From Protopterus annectens (Eukaryota; Chordata; Ceratodontiformes; Protopteridae), in the NCBI RefSeq assembly GCF_019279795.1, contig NC_056747.1, positions 1,001,122,906 to 1,001,186,905 of the forward strand: a DNA stretch of 64,000 nt, written 5' to 3'. Numbering within the stretch: position 1 is the first letter of the stretch; each line of letters starts with the position of its first letter. The notes under the pieces are model-generated. The model was not told where the DNA came from and ran no database searches. It saw only the letters and a program-made list of their open reading frames with translations. Shown in pieces: positions 10,953 through 20,109 of this stretch. The translations under genes were made by a program, and so were the position numbers.

Positions 10953-11699
10953 GATAGAGTAAATTTTTAATGGTACTGCCTTTACCCTGCATGTTTCTTA
11001 AGAGCAGTAAGTTTAAGCAGCATTGTGTTGGGACATCTGCACTATGCCATATAGGGCATGAAGAACCATCCACTGTCACTTGGGTTTGGTGCATGATGTG
11101 AAACTCCTCACAAACACAGAGGACAAAAAAGTGAAGGGCTTTATCATGGAGCATTTTTGCAATGTGTGTGGTGTGTGATTCTGTTTTTTGAGCAGATTAA
11201 AGATTTGGAAATGGAGTATACAGGAAAATGGTGAAATGGGGGTAAGCAGGGGTAAGAACAAATGGAAAGCAGTATAGGTATGTGCAAGAGGGAATTAGGA
11301 AATGACCAAAGCTATCTACTTCTTCAACATTGTAATATGAACATGGATAGAAAATTTGATGAATTTGGACTGTCTCCTCAACACAGAAGGATGGCAATAA
11401 TGAAATCATGTTGTATAGCCAATTAGACAGAATCAAGTGTGTCAAGAAGACACATGTGCAAAGTGGAGAGCTATGTATGGGGCATTTACTTTTGTGGGAC
11501 AGGTGCTCAGTTGTTTAATTTTATTTAAAAAAAGAGAAGAATGTTGTGGAAGGGAGGTATGTATGTCAGGGTCAGGTAAGTAGGGTTGGTGAGGATGTGA
11601 GTACAGACAAACAGGACAAACAAGACAAAGAGAGGGAGGGATGGTGAGGGGCACAAAAGGGTGGGGGATACCATAATTAGGAATAGAGAGGGGACATCA

Positions 11700-12117
11700 G
11701 AGACCCATACCCATCAAGCATGGGGACAGTGAGAATTTAGTCATCAACTTCAGAACTGTCATCACTGTCCCCTTCCTCAGGTTCCTGTTGAGTACTTTAT
11801 GTTTTGTTGTTTTCAGCATTCCAAACAAGCATCTTCTCCATATGGCTGAGGTATGCATCAATGTCACATTTTTCGACTTTACTCATGATGCCTGGCAGCT
11901 CTTGGTGGATGAAGAAATTTCTACCTCCACCAATACTCCTAGAGGATACTACTGCACAAGCTGCTGGGATAATGCTAGCTGATGTGGAGGGCCCAGGTAC
12001 TGCAGGAGCCACAGAGGCACCACTGCCAGGTTGCATCCCAGATCTGCTGGGCATTAGTGCAGCAAATGTTAAAGGGGTGGCAGGCTGAGCCACACTGGTT
12101 GGCTTGTCTCCCTGTGC
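11700..12117 (-). pseudogene. Exon-like 3' piece of a Myb/SANT-like transposon gene
   Basis: Minus-strand open stretch preceded by an acceptor-like GATTTCCAG at about 12118-12126. It encodes a proline/alanine/serine-rich segment (AQPATPLTFAALMPSR ... PGPSTSASIIPAACAV), then a more structured part (GGRNFFIHQELPGIMSKVEK ... YLSHMEKMLVWNAENN), then stops. An acidic EPEEGDSDDSSE-like tail follows in the next stretch. Together with the minus-strand segments at 12600-12690 and 12770-13010 it looks like the last exon of one split gene. The PIF/Harbinger link is inferred from the Myb-like upstream part. Intactness cannot be judged. Confidence 0.4.
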
Positions 12118-12424
12118 TGGAAATCATTTTTTTCAGTTGTCAGAAAATCATGATATCAAAACAGTTTTATCACACATTTAAAAATAAAAAAGAGAGATAA
12201 AGAATGGGGTAAGAAAAAAGAAAAAGATAATTACAACTATCATATATCACATACAATAAATTAGTACAATAAAATATTTTTACTTTTACCTTAATTATAC
12301 TTTTTAAGAATCCATGATAGAACTGAGAATTGTTCCAAATAATCCTTGCAATATGCATATATTGCACATATGCTTTCAAAATAATATAGATTAAAGTTAA
12401 CAACATGGCATCTATTATTTAATA

Positions 12425-12545
12425 TATATATATTTTTTTATTTGTGGGATTTGAATCCACCACATCTAGATACACTATTACAACTGAGTCCTACAATTAC
12501 CTTGAGCTACAGAATGAGGCATGCCTGCTTGAGATTACAGTTAAG
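12425..12545 (-). mobile_element. tRNA-derived SINE, degenerate
   Basis: On the minus strand: TGTAGCTCAAGGTAA (A-box-like), about 35 bases later GTGGATTCAAATCCCAC (B-box-like, matching GWTCRANNC), then an A/T-rich tail. Spacing fits a tRNA head. Anticodon-arm pairing is poor, so this is not a functional tRNA. Confidence 0.5.
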
Positions 12546-12599
12546 ATATGTATGCTTGATTTGCTAGACATGTATGGAAGAACAATATATAAAATAATT

Positions 12600-13010
12600 A
12601 ATTTGTGATGCATGCATATCCCTTGCTTCTTTCAGTCTTTTTAAGCATTCAGCATGGGCCTCTCCATTCATTGAAATATCCTGGGCAGCTGTAAAATAAA
12701 GAGGAAAGAAAAAGGGAAGAGCATTATGCATGCCAGTCTTGGCTATCTATAGTTTTGTATATCATTTAAAGTATCTTTATCTGGATATTTGCACAGCTGT
12801 GGGACATCAGTAGTCCTAAACTCATCTAGCCACTGCTTAATTTGTGCCAGCCTACACCTTTTCAGAACATTGTAATGGAGTCAGCATTGCACCCCAGTGT
12901 TTGGAATGCCAATCACACTGGAGGCAGCCTTGGCTAGACTGTTCCAAGCCTCAGATTTATATTGAGACCCAGTATAGTCCCTCTGCAGCAGCCTACGGTT
13001 GTGGCACTTC
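12600..13010 (-). pseudogene. Myb/SANT-like domain, exon-like pieces
   Basis: Minus-strand translation near 12975-12790 gives LLQRDYTGSQYKSEAWNSLA, then KAASSVIGIPNTGVQC, then LHYNVLKRCRLAQIKQWLDE. This has the helix-turn-helix spacing and the W and C positions of Myb/SANT-like adaptor proteins of PIF/Harbinger transposons, with one in-frame stop. At about 12690 a TTTATTTTACAG acceptor opens a short exon-like frame (AQDISMNGEAHAECLKRLKE). The downstream piece is at 11700-12117. Such proteins bind transposon ends together with the DDE transposase. No transposase is seen nearby, so the gene is probably an orphan fragment. Confidence 0.4.
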
Positions 13011-13899
13011 ACTATAAGCATAATGAAAATTCCAGACTCCTCTACATCCCATTTTCAAGCCTTAAATTCAGCACCTTCCTTCCTAACTCCTGCCATTTCT
13101 GCACAGGTCAACAACATTTAAAGTGTATTCCCACCAATTTGTGATATTGCATTTTACAGCTAATATGCAAACCAGTATAACCATGCCAACAGCATTTGCA
13201 TGATGGTGCATATAGAGCAACATTGCCAAACAGAGAGAAAGGCAGTTTATGAAACTGGAATAGTAACGTGGCAGTTGGCATTCATTTATGGCTTGTCTGC
13301 TGTTATACCTGTTAAATGACTATTAAGATATGGATTGGTGGTTATAAATTTTAATGACTTGACACATATTTTTTGGGGCCTTACACACTGATAAAAGTAA
13401 TTTGTACAATGTGGATTCAAACCTATATTAAACTGAGAATGCATATTTTTCAACATAGGTGCTTTTTCTTCATTGCCACAGAAGAAATGTTTGCCAGATA
13501 TGCTCATTAATTCTATACAATTACATTAAAGAGTGAGTGTGCTACACTTTAACCTGATATGCACTGTTATGTGTGATGCATGAGTAATGTGTAAAAATAT
13601 ACTATAAATGCTTATGTTTGTATTACTTTCAAGAAAAAAATCTGTGCTCTGGGTTAAAACATACTCTACAATTCAGTTTTATAGCTAGACTTCTGTTATG
13701 TGAGTTATATATATATATATATGACTACCATTGAAGTATGTAGTCCATCCTAGGGCAGAAGGGAATCTTTTAATTACCACAACATAATTGTCAAGATACC
13801 ATCAGTCACACATATAATTTATATTATATTCAATAAGATACATAGTTATTGTTATGTATAATTATCTTTATATTGTTATTTTTTATTAAAAATTGAGTG

Positions 13900-14400
13900 G
13901 AACAACATTAATAAAAATTGAGAGGTGGCAGATTAGAACCCTCACTCACCGTATTGTAGCTTTGAACTTACACCAGTTGCCATAGGGAATAATTGGCAGC
14001 AAGTGTATTTTTTACACTCATGGTTGTCCAGAATGCTCATTGCAATAGAGGATATGTTTGTCAGACATGGCCATTAGTTATATACAGAATTGAGTGGTTA
14101 ACCATATATATGGTGACATGAAAGTTCAGAAAATAAATATTTCATTGTAGAGCCATAATTTTACTGATACCCATGGTTAGATCAATAATATATATGCCAT
14201 CATGTTTATGCTCAATCCACCCACTCTATGTTGTTATTTTTATATTAATTTTTATAGAAATTACAGTGCCACAGCATTAATACGTTTGTTGGATTAGAAC
14301 CTTAGCTCACCAGTATTGGACAATGAACTTACACTTGTTGCCATAGGGAGAGCTAGATAGCATGTGAATTTTTTACACTCATTATTTTGTATGAATGCTG
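13900..14400. repeat. Two diverged copies of a ~130-bp SINE-like repeat
   Basis: 13935-14050 and 14283-14400 share, in order, GATTAGAACCYT, CTCACC-GTATTG, GAACTTACAC, GTTGCCATAGGG and TTTTTTACACTCAT. Read on the minus strand, GGTTCTAATCC resembles a B box, so a tRNA-type SINE is possible. Similarity is roughly two thirds by eye. Confidence 0.5.
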
Positions 14401-14770
14401 ACCCTTGTACAACCGAGCTTAGTGTGTTTTCACAATAGAAGACCACACATGTAACAATACATTTTTTTGAAGTTCACAATGTCTCCTTATTGTCTGCAGG
14501 TGGTGTGGAACTGCAGGTGTTGTGTATGCATGCCAACCACTGCACAATGCTGCTTAGCATGTTTGCATGATAGAAGGCAAAAACAAGTAACAAAGTATCT
14601 TTTTTGAAATTGATAATGTCTCCTTACTGTCTACAAGCATTGTGTATGCATGCTGACCTCTGCAAATGCTACTTAGTGTGTTTGCATGAAGGAAGGCAGA
14701 AGTACCAATGTATCTTTTTGGAAGTTACAGTGTCTCCTTATTGACTGCAGTATGCTGTCTTTGTGCACAG
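14400..14770. repeat. Three-unit imperfect tandem repeat (~113-138 bp)
   Basis: TGTCTCCTTA recurs near 14480, 14618 and 14731, each preceded by TATCTTTTTGAAGTT-like sequence and followed by a GTGTATGCATGC block. Unit length varies. Adjoins the SINE-like repeats and the 3' end of the minus-strand PLE. Confidence 0.6.
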
Positions 14771-14919
14771 GTGAGCAATAGGAGAGTGAAACAAGCAAAT
14801 ACCAAAATACATTATCATTGAAAAAAAATAGTTCTTAACTGTTATCATAAAATAAAAAGCTGTGGGATTTGAACTATGGTCTATCAATCATATGTGCTTT
14901 AGAGTGTTTAGCAGGTGTG

Positions 14920-14967
14920 CTACACACACAGTTGAGTCACAGTTCTAAATTCAACTGTCTTCATCAG
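14920..14967 (-). ncRNA. Degenerate hammerhead-like hairpin, PLE F 3' end
   Basis: Minus strand reads CTGATGA, then AG, a perfect 6-bp stem ACAGTT/AACTGT around an 8-base loop, then GACT where GAAA is expected. Position and stem II agree with the hammerheads of the other PLEs, but the GAAA core is changed, so it is probably inactive. Confidence 0.35.
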
Positions 14968-15345
14968 AAAGGCTGATGACTGTCATGCAATGGTGATAAG
15001 CAGGATTGTCCTTCTAAGGCAACTTCCATTAAATTTAAAATATTTATATCAAAACGAAAAACTCTGAACTATAAAAAACAGAATTCAAGTAAATCCAATA
15101 ACCAAAGAACAGCCAAATCAAATTTAGTGCTTTCATTCACACATTTATTACGTGAACTTCCTCAGAAAAAACAGTTCCACTTATTCACTCTTCCTTTTAT
15201 AACAAAATTACAGGAAATGACATCAAACACACATCAACATTTATGGATATGTGTATATAACAATAAAATAAACCATCTAAAAAGTTTAAATGTGTTATAT
15301 ATTCAACTGTTTGTATTGTTATAAAAATAAATAAATTATACATGA

Positions 15346-16495
15346 TTATCTATTCAGTAAAAAACATTTCAGATTTATAGACTCATTGAGTCCTGGATAT
15401 CTATCAGCCCCTAAAAATAACTGCCATAATGTTTCTTTACATTCTAATATATTATTTAAATCACCCCCAAAAACAACTTCATTGACCTTTTCTACTACAG
15501 AAAACTCAAATTTCTTAAAATTAGTGCAGATAAGAGCATGCTTGGCCAAAGAATTGTTTTTATCTTTATTTCTAATGGCCAGATTGTGTTCATAGATTCT
15601 ACGTTTTAATGTCCTAATAGTTTTTCCTATATAATAATGGTCACATGATGCACAACAAGCTATGTAAACTATATATTCAGTGTTACAATTATAGTAATCT
15701 TTAGCCCATGAAGTGTAATTGACATGTTTTAAAGTTACAAATGAACTGTTACTAATGTACCTACACTGCTTGCAATTCTTACAAGCATAGGTTCCTTTTT
15801 TAGTACTAACTACTCTGGTTGTCATATTGACTTTCCTATTGTCAGACCCTACCATAGATTTTATATTTAACATTTTCTTGTAAGTGAATCGCGGTTTCAT
15901 ACCTATTTTTGCTATAAGTTCTTTGTTACCTAACAATACCTTCCAGTTATTAACTATTATTTCTTTGATACACCACATTTCATTCACAATATGCAAAGAA
16001 AACGCAATATTGTAATCATTCTGTTTTGAAACATTCATTTTCAAAACAGGACTCACTGATATATCTCCGGACTTTAAAATAGGCTTAGCTACACCTTGTC
16101 TCAACAGCAAGACTTCATGTTCTATTTTCTTTAACCAATCCAAATCATACCCTCGCTGTAAAAATAATGTCCTGAGAAATGCAGTCTCTTTAGTGAATGT
16201 TTCATCATCTGTGGTCAATCTACTTAATCTAATTATCTGTCCTTTAATGACACCCTTTTTCATATGTTCAGGGTGTAAACTATCCCTATGAAGGTACTGA
16301 TTAGCAAACACTTCTTTCCTATAAACCTTACTGATGAATGCATTACTTTCTTTATCAATACTTAAATGTACATCTAAGTAATATATACATTCACCAAACC
16401 CACTTATTTTAAATTCCAAAAAAATGGTGGTTTTATTTAAATCCTTCACTAACTCTAAAAATTCTTCATGTGTATTTTCTTCTTCTTTTCTGGAA
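15346..16495 (-). CDS. PLE F: RT C-terminus and GIY-YIG endonuclease
   Basis: An open frame of 400 codons; its first ~19 residues are antisense of the neighbouring PLE B, so the real PLE part starts near RKEEENTHEEFLELV. RT palm/thumb: YYLDVHLSID (~56-65), VYRKEVFANQYLHRDSLHP (~75-93) and FLQRGYDLDWL (~129-139). Then C-x2-C-x2-C (CKNCKQC, 256-262) and a GIY-YIG domain: YIVYIACC (292-299), YYIGKT (305-310), the arginine in RTLKRR (312-317), H321, the ECKETLW glutamates (369-372) and PGLNES with N388. In PLEs the GIY-YIG nuclease nicks DNA for target-primed reverse transcription. No break inside the open part, but no catalytic RT core, so not self-sufficient. Confidence 0.85.
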
Positions 16496-17582
16496 TGGAA
16501 GTGTTGAGTCTTTAAGTGACTTTGTAGATTATATGGGATCAACCACAACGTTCCTGGAATTTACATTTGAATACTCTCTTACAGAGGTGAACTACCTTGA
16601 TATTACTATTAATAAGAATGCCATGAATGATATTACAACTTCTTTGTATAGAAAACCTTGTTGGAGGAATGGCATACTCCATTATGAGAGTATGCATCCA
16701 AGACATATTTTTCCCAACGTGGTCAAAAACCAAATGTCGAGAGTAATTAGACTCTGTAATAGTGTTGAAGATGAAAATTGTATTTTGGATTTTCAGACTA
16801 AATGTTTTTTGGATAGGGGATATCCATCCTGGTTAATTAAGAACTATAGAAGTAGTACTACCCCTATTCATGGATTAGCATCTAAGAATAGGTTTTTTAG
16901 TAGGCATTCTGGAAATACTAGAACTAAGGTCCAATATGATCTGAAATATACAAATGATGTAAGCTATATTAAAGATATTGTTTCTAAGAACTGGAAACTA
17001 CTTAGTATGGACAGAGATCTATTAAAAATAGTGGGAGAGAGACCAAGCTTTAGGTATAGTAATTGCTTCAATCTTAAAAGATTGTTGTGCAGGGAGAAGG
17101 TGAAAATTGAACCGCTAGACATTAGAACAAGATTTAGGCAGGGAACTTTTCCCTGTGGGAGATGTTGTATCTGTAAGTTTATTTCAACTGTACAGAGATT
17201 TCAGCGTTTAGAGCTAGGGATGGTGTTTGAACCGAAATTCTATGCTACTTGTGACACAACAAATGTCATTTATTTGGCCACATGTGTAAGTTGCGAAGCC
17301 TACTATGTGGGAATGACCACACGTAGGCTTAAGGACCGCGTTTATAACCATGTGTATGATATAAGAAAAGCAAATACCAACAATGCCTTGGCCAAACACT
17401 GCCAATTATATCCGACCCATGTTTTTAAGTTTAGGGTCTTACAGATTCTGCATCCTAATAGAAGAGAGGGGGATCTAGTAGGGTCTCTTGAATTGAATGA
17501 ATTAAAGTGGATTTTAAACCTTAGGGCCCATATAGAGCCTGGATTGAATTCGGCCCTAAGCATTAGACCTGCACTTCTATAA
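16480..17582 (+). CDS. PLE B: RT C-terminus and GIY-YIG endonuclease
   Basis: Starts inside an RT just after the catalytic motif (FWNGSVESLSDFVDYM), continues with FEYSLTEVNYLDITINKN (~33-50), LYRKPCWRNGILHYESMHP (~59-77) and FLDRGYPSWL (~113-122). It then has PCGRCCICKFIS (C-x2-C-x2-C, ~228-239) and a GIY-YIG nuclease: NVIYLATC (265-272), YYVGMT (278-283), RRLKDR (285-290), ELNELKW (341-347) and EPGLNS (356-361). All positions expected for nuclease activity are filled. The reported start codon is a GTG inside a read-through frame; no natural start remains because the 5' half is missing. Confidence 0.87.
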
Positions 17583-17741
17583 ACAACATATGTTTTTAGA
17601 TTTTTACCAACACTTAATGTTTTAATCCATTCATGATCGATTCTTATTCACATTTAGATTTCTTATGTGATGTCTTTGGTGATTTGTTGGCTATAGGTGT
17701 CTTTTATTACACTTATTAGTCAGGATGTTTTGTTTATTTTG

Positions 17742-17886
17742 CTTTGTTTTTCTTTTTTCTGCTTCCTACCTTTCTTTCCCCTCCCCCTTTCCCCTTCCCC
17801 GTCCCTCCTTACTCCCCCCCTCCCCTTTTCCCCCCTCTTCTCCCTCCCCCCCCTGTTTCTTTTCTTTCCCAGCCTTCCCTTTCCAC
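17742..17886 (+). repeat. Polypyrimidine tract in the PLE B 3' UTR
   Basis: About 145 bases almost wholly C and T on the + strand, ending at the last CTTTCC before CACTATTT. It has mirror-like stretches that could form triplex (H-) DNA. Open frames across it (PS-rich or KRGRGE-rich) are compositional artefacts. Confidence 0.9.
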
Positions 17887-18267
17887 TATTTATGCAGACC
17901 ATATTTGCCCTTAGAGTGAGTTTATAATCTTTATATATGGTGGATATAGAATGATGTGTTTTGTGTTGATCAATTTTATGATAATGTCTCAATTCTGATT
18001 AGAATTTGGAAGCAGGATGTTTATTAAATATTTCTTGTATTGAGACAAAGTTTTTAAAGTTTTATAAACTATAAGTAATAGTATTATGCATATAACTATT
18101 GTACTTCTGATTCAATTGGATATAACTAGAGCAAACATTAGTTTCTATGACTACTCTGAATGGAGATAAGTCTTGTTAGTGTATATCAATTTGCCTGATT
18201 GTTAAATCATTTGTTAATTAGGGTGTGTATTTTTGTATATAAGGACAATGACTAGCCCTGTTTTAAT

Positions 18268-18314
18268 GTAACCTGATGAAGCGCACTAGCAAAGTGCGTG
18301 AAAGCGCTTGTTCT
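18268..18314 (+). ncRNA. Hammerhead ribozyme of PLE B
   Basis: Core CTGATGA at 18273-18279, stem II GCGCAC/GTGCGT (six pairs with one G-U) around a TAGCAAA loop, GAAA at 18300-18303, palindromic GCGC at 18304-18307, TT as the cleavage dinucleotide (UH), then GTT, which pairs with the AAC just before CTGATGA (stem I). Stem III is too short to close within one copy; known PLE hammerheads have such minimal stem III and act best as dimers. All core bases are present, so activity is plausible but untested. Confidence 0.8.
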
Positions 18315-18374
18315 TCTCCCTAAATAAATTATTTGTTTAATTTTTACTTCGTGGTGGTTCCAGTGATTTATCAG

Positions 18375-18870
18375 CTATAATACAGAAATTAGGGAAGATT
18401 ATGGCAAGGACAGGATTTTGAATTCAGGAAGTGGTTTTTGAGTTCAGTTTTGAAGGAGTTCGGATTTTTTATGCTACTGATGTTAGGAGGAAGCCTGTTC
18501 CAGGCTAGGGATATTGAGTTTTTGTATAGGAGTTTGCCAATATTTTTGTTTGGTTTATGTATGTCTAGAACATTCTGATCAAAGCTACAAAGTGAATAAA
18601 TTGGGATATAAGGGGATATTATGGATGAAAGAGAAGGACGGGTTAAGGGTTTATAAAGTAGGGAGTGTGTGAGCTGAAACTGGGAAAGAAGCAGAAGCTG
18701 GGGGAATTCAAGCCATTTAAATTTTTTTAGGGCAAGACAATGATGTGATTTTAAAAGGTTTTGTATCATTTTCTTATAAATGGATGATAAAAATACATTT
18801 TTCAGCCAAGGCAGGAGAGTTTGGATATTAGTGAACAACAGTGATAAATGTGTGCTATTTAGTCCCATTT
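18375..18870 (-). pseudogene. LINE (L2/CR1-superfamily) RT C-terminus
   Basis: Minus open stretch of 159 codons. It contains HHCLALKKFKWLEFPQLLLL, then LYKNSISLAWNRLPPNISS and FKTELKNHFLNSKSCPCHN. These motifs recur in the same order in the plus-strand LINE at 28252-28689 (YHCLALSSLHWLEFPILLLL, LYKHSMTQTWNKLPRDIC, FKEKLKHHLLNTKICSC). It is therefore a second copy of that family, lacking its 3' UTR, which is cut off at the PLE B end. Confidence 0.8.
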
Positions 18871-18879
18871 AAAAGCTTG

Positions 18880-19920
18880 CTAAAGTTGCTTCTACACTTT
18901 GTAAGTGTATCCTGTGTAACACACGCAATGAAGGTAGGGTAGATTGAACTGATGTTGTGTCTTCCTTCTCTTTCCTACTAATCCCTCACAGTTGCAAGCT
19001 GTTAGCAGCTATCAGTGTTGTAGAGCCTACATTATGTTTACATCTGCGGCACAAAGCAATTCTAATGAGTTCACACCTCAGTTGCATCTTCACCATGTTT
19101 GGAGGCTGAATCTATACTATAAAGAGGTAACCATGTAGTTAGGGAAAGTTGAAGGTAAAGAAACGTGTGTATTTGGAGAAAACAGAAGATTACTAACCCT
19201 TTGAAGGTGATTTATCTGCAGAGAGAAGGCTTCTGTTTTTGAAACAGTATGCTTGTATTATTCCAGCACTTTCTAAATTTTGTAACATGTTAGAAATCTA
19301 GTTATATATCCAGGAGAAAATAGAACTTTTATCTGTATGCACTATGCACTTCTTATACTTCACATAGGCAGTTTTGTCAGGCATTTACATTTTTCAGATA
19401 GACAGGTTATTTACTTTCATCACAGGTATTATTGCTAAATTTGTATTTTACAATATTTTATGTTATTACAGAGAAATGGTAATGTATGTGTCAGTGACAC
19501 AGGTGTTATGCTTCTGAGATGGGCCAGGGACCCCTCCATGGAAGTGAGAGGTGCTGGCAATCATGAATTGACTGTTCTGTTGTAAATGTGTACACATTAT
19601 GTGAATTATGTTGAAAGCATACATACCAATTGGATTATGTGGTATTTCTTGGTTTGTATAAACATTTCATTTATTTGTTGTTTTAGTAGCTGCAGAAATA
19701 CCTACCATTTGTGTAATGCCAAAACAAAATTGTGTTTCAAATGCTTTTATCTTGAAAATGTGAAGTCATCTTGTTACTTCAGTGGGAAAAATACATTACT
19801 AAAGTGGCATTGCTTAGTTTGGATGAAACATTGGTTCGTGTGTGAAAGTGATGTTGAACAACCATATAACCTTCAATTGTATAACTTATATTTGTGTTTC
19901 AAATGCTTAATGTTGAAAAA
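18880..19920. other. No gene recognised
   Basis: AT-rich sequence between LINE fragment and (TG)n run. Open frames such as 19586-20065 depend on the microsatellite. Nothing else identified. Confidence 0.5.
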
Positions 19921-19922
19921 AC

Positions 19923-19923
<1 letters not shown>

Positions 19924-19999
<76 letters not shown>
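19924..19999. repeat. (TG)n microsatellite
   Basis: Continuous TG run of about 75 bases. Confidence 0.98.
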
Positions 20000-20001
<2 letters not shown>

Positions 20002-20109
20002 GCAGGAATTTATTCAGGTGATATGTATGGGTTGTATCCTTCTCTGTTTTATTAAGGCACCCTAGTATACAAATCCACATAACCCCCCTTTTTGTAACTC
20101 TGAAAATGA

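Larger units (their letters stand above)
4530..10962 (-). mobile_element. Full-length L1/Tx1-type LINE with 10-bp target-site duplication
   Basis: A non-LTR retrotransposon on the minus strand. The direct repeat GATAGAGTAA lies at 4530-4539 and 10953-10962. Between them is a T-run (4540-4549), the minus-strand poly(A) tail, then a 3' UTR with AATAAA-like sequence, ORF2 (8583-4879), a 1.19-kb inter-ORF region, ORF1 (10642-9773) and a 5' UTR. The 5' end reads GGAATTCAAAGATGGCTGCC; AAGATGGC is the core of a YY1 site, which sits at the same place near the start of human L1. The element is about 6.4 kb, full length and young-looking: ORF2 is fully open, but ORF1 has one in-frame stop. Intact ends with a duplication show it arrived by target-primed reverse transcription. 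Confidence 0.9.
14900..16495 (-). mobile_element. Penelope-like element F (5' truncated), minus strand
   Basis: 3' two thirds of a PLE: the RT C-terminal part and GIY-YIG endonuclease as one open frame (16548-15346; real PLE sense starts about 16495), then a 3' UTR running left to a CTGATGA hairpin at 14967-14930. It is truncated just downstream of where the catalytic YxDD of the RT would lie. It abuts PLE B head to head. The long open frame suggests a recent insertion. Confidence 0.85.
16480..18370 (+). mobile_element. Penelope-like element B (5' truncated), plus strand
   Basis: The mirror-image neighbour of PLE F: an open frame of 370 codons, a long pyrimidine-rich 3' UTR and a hammerhead ribozyme near the 3' end (18268-18314). 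It begins at nearly the same RT position as PLE F. The two proteins are clearly different families (many substitutions along the GIY-YIG domain). Its right end meets a LINE fragment at about 18375. Confidence 0.88.

Noticed and set aside
12425-12545. Functional tRNA gene
   Set aside because: A- and B-box-like blocks exist but arm pairing fails and an A/T-rich tail follows; a SINE fits better.
14973-14999. Plus-strand CTGATGA as a hammerhead
   Set aside because: No stem II or GAAA at the required distance; it is half of a small TCATCAG/CTGATGA palindrome.
17697-17992. Pro/Ser- and Arg/Gly-rich open frames
   Set aside because: Pure product of the polypyrimidine tract in the PLE B 3' UTR.
19586-20065. 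159-codon cysteine-rich frame
   Set aside because: Half of it is the (TG)n run read as Cys-Val; the rest has no domain.
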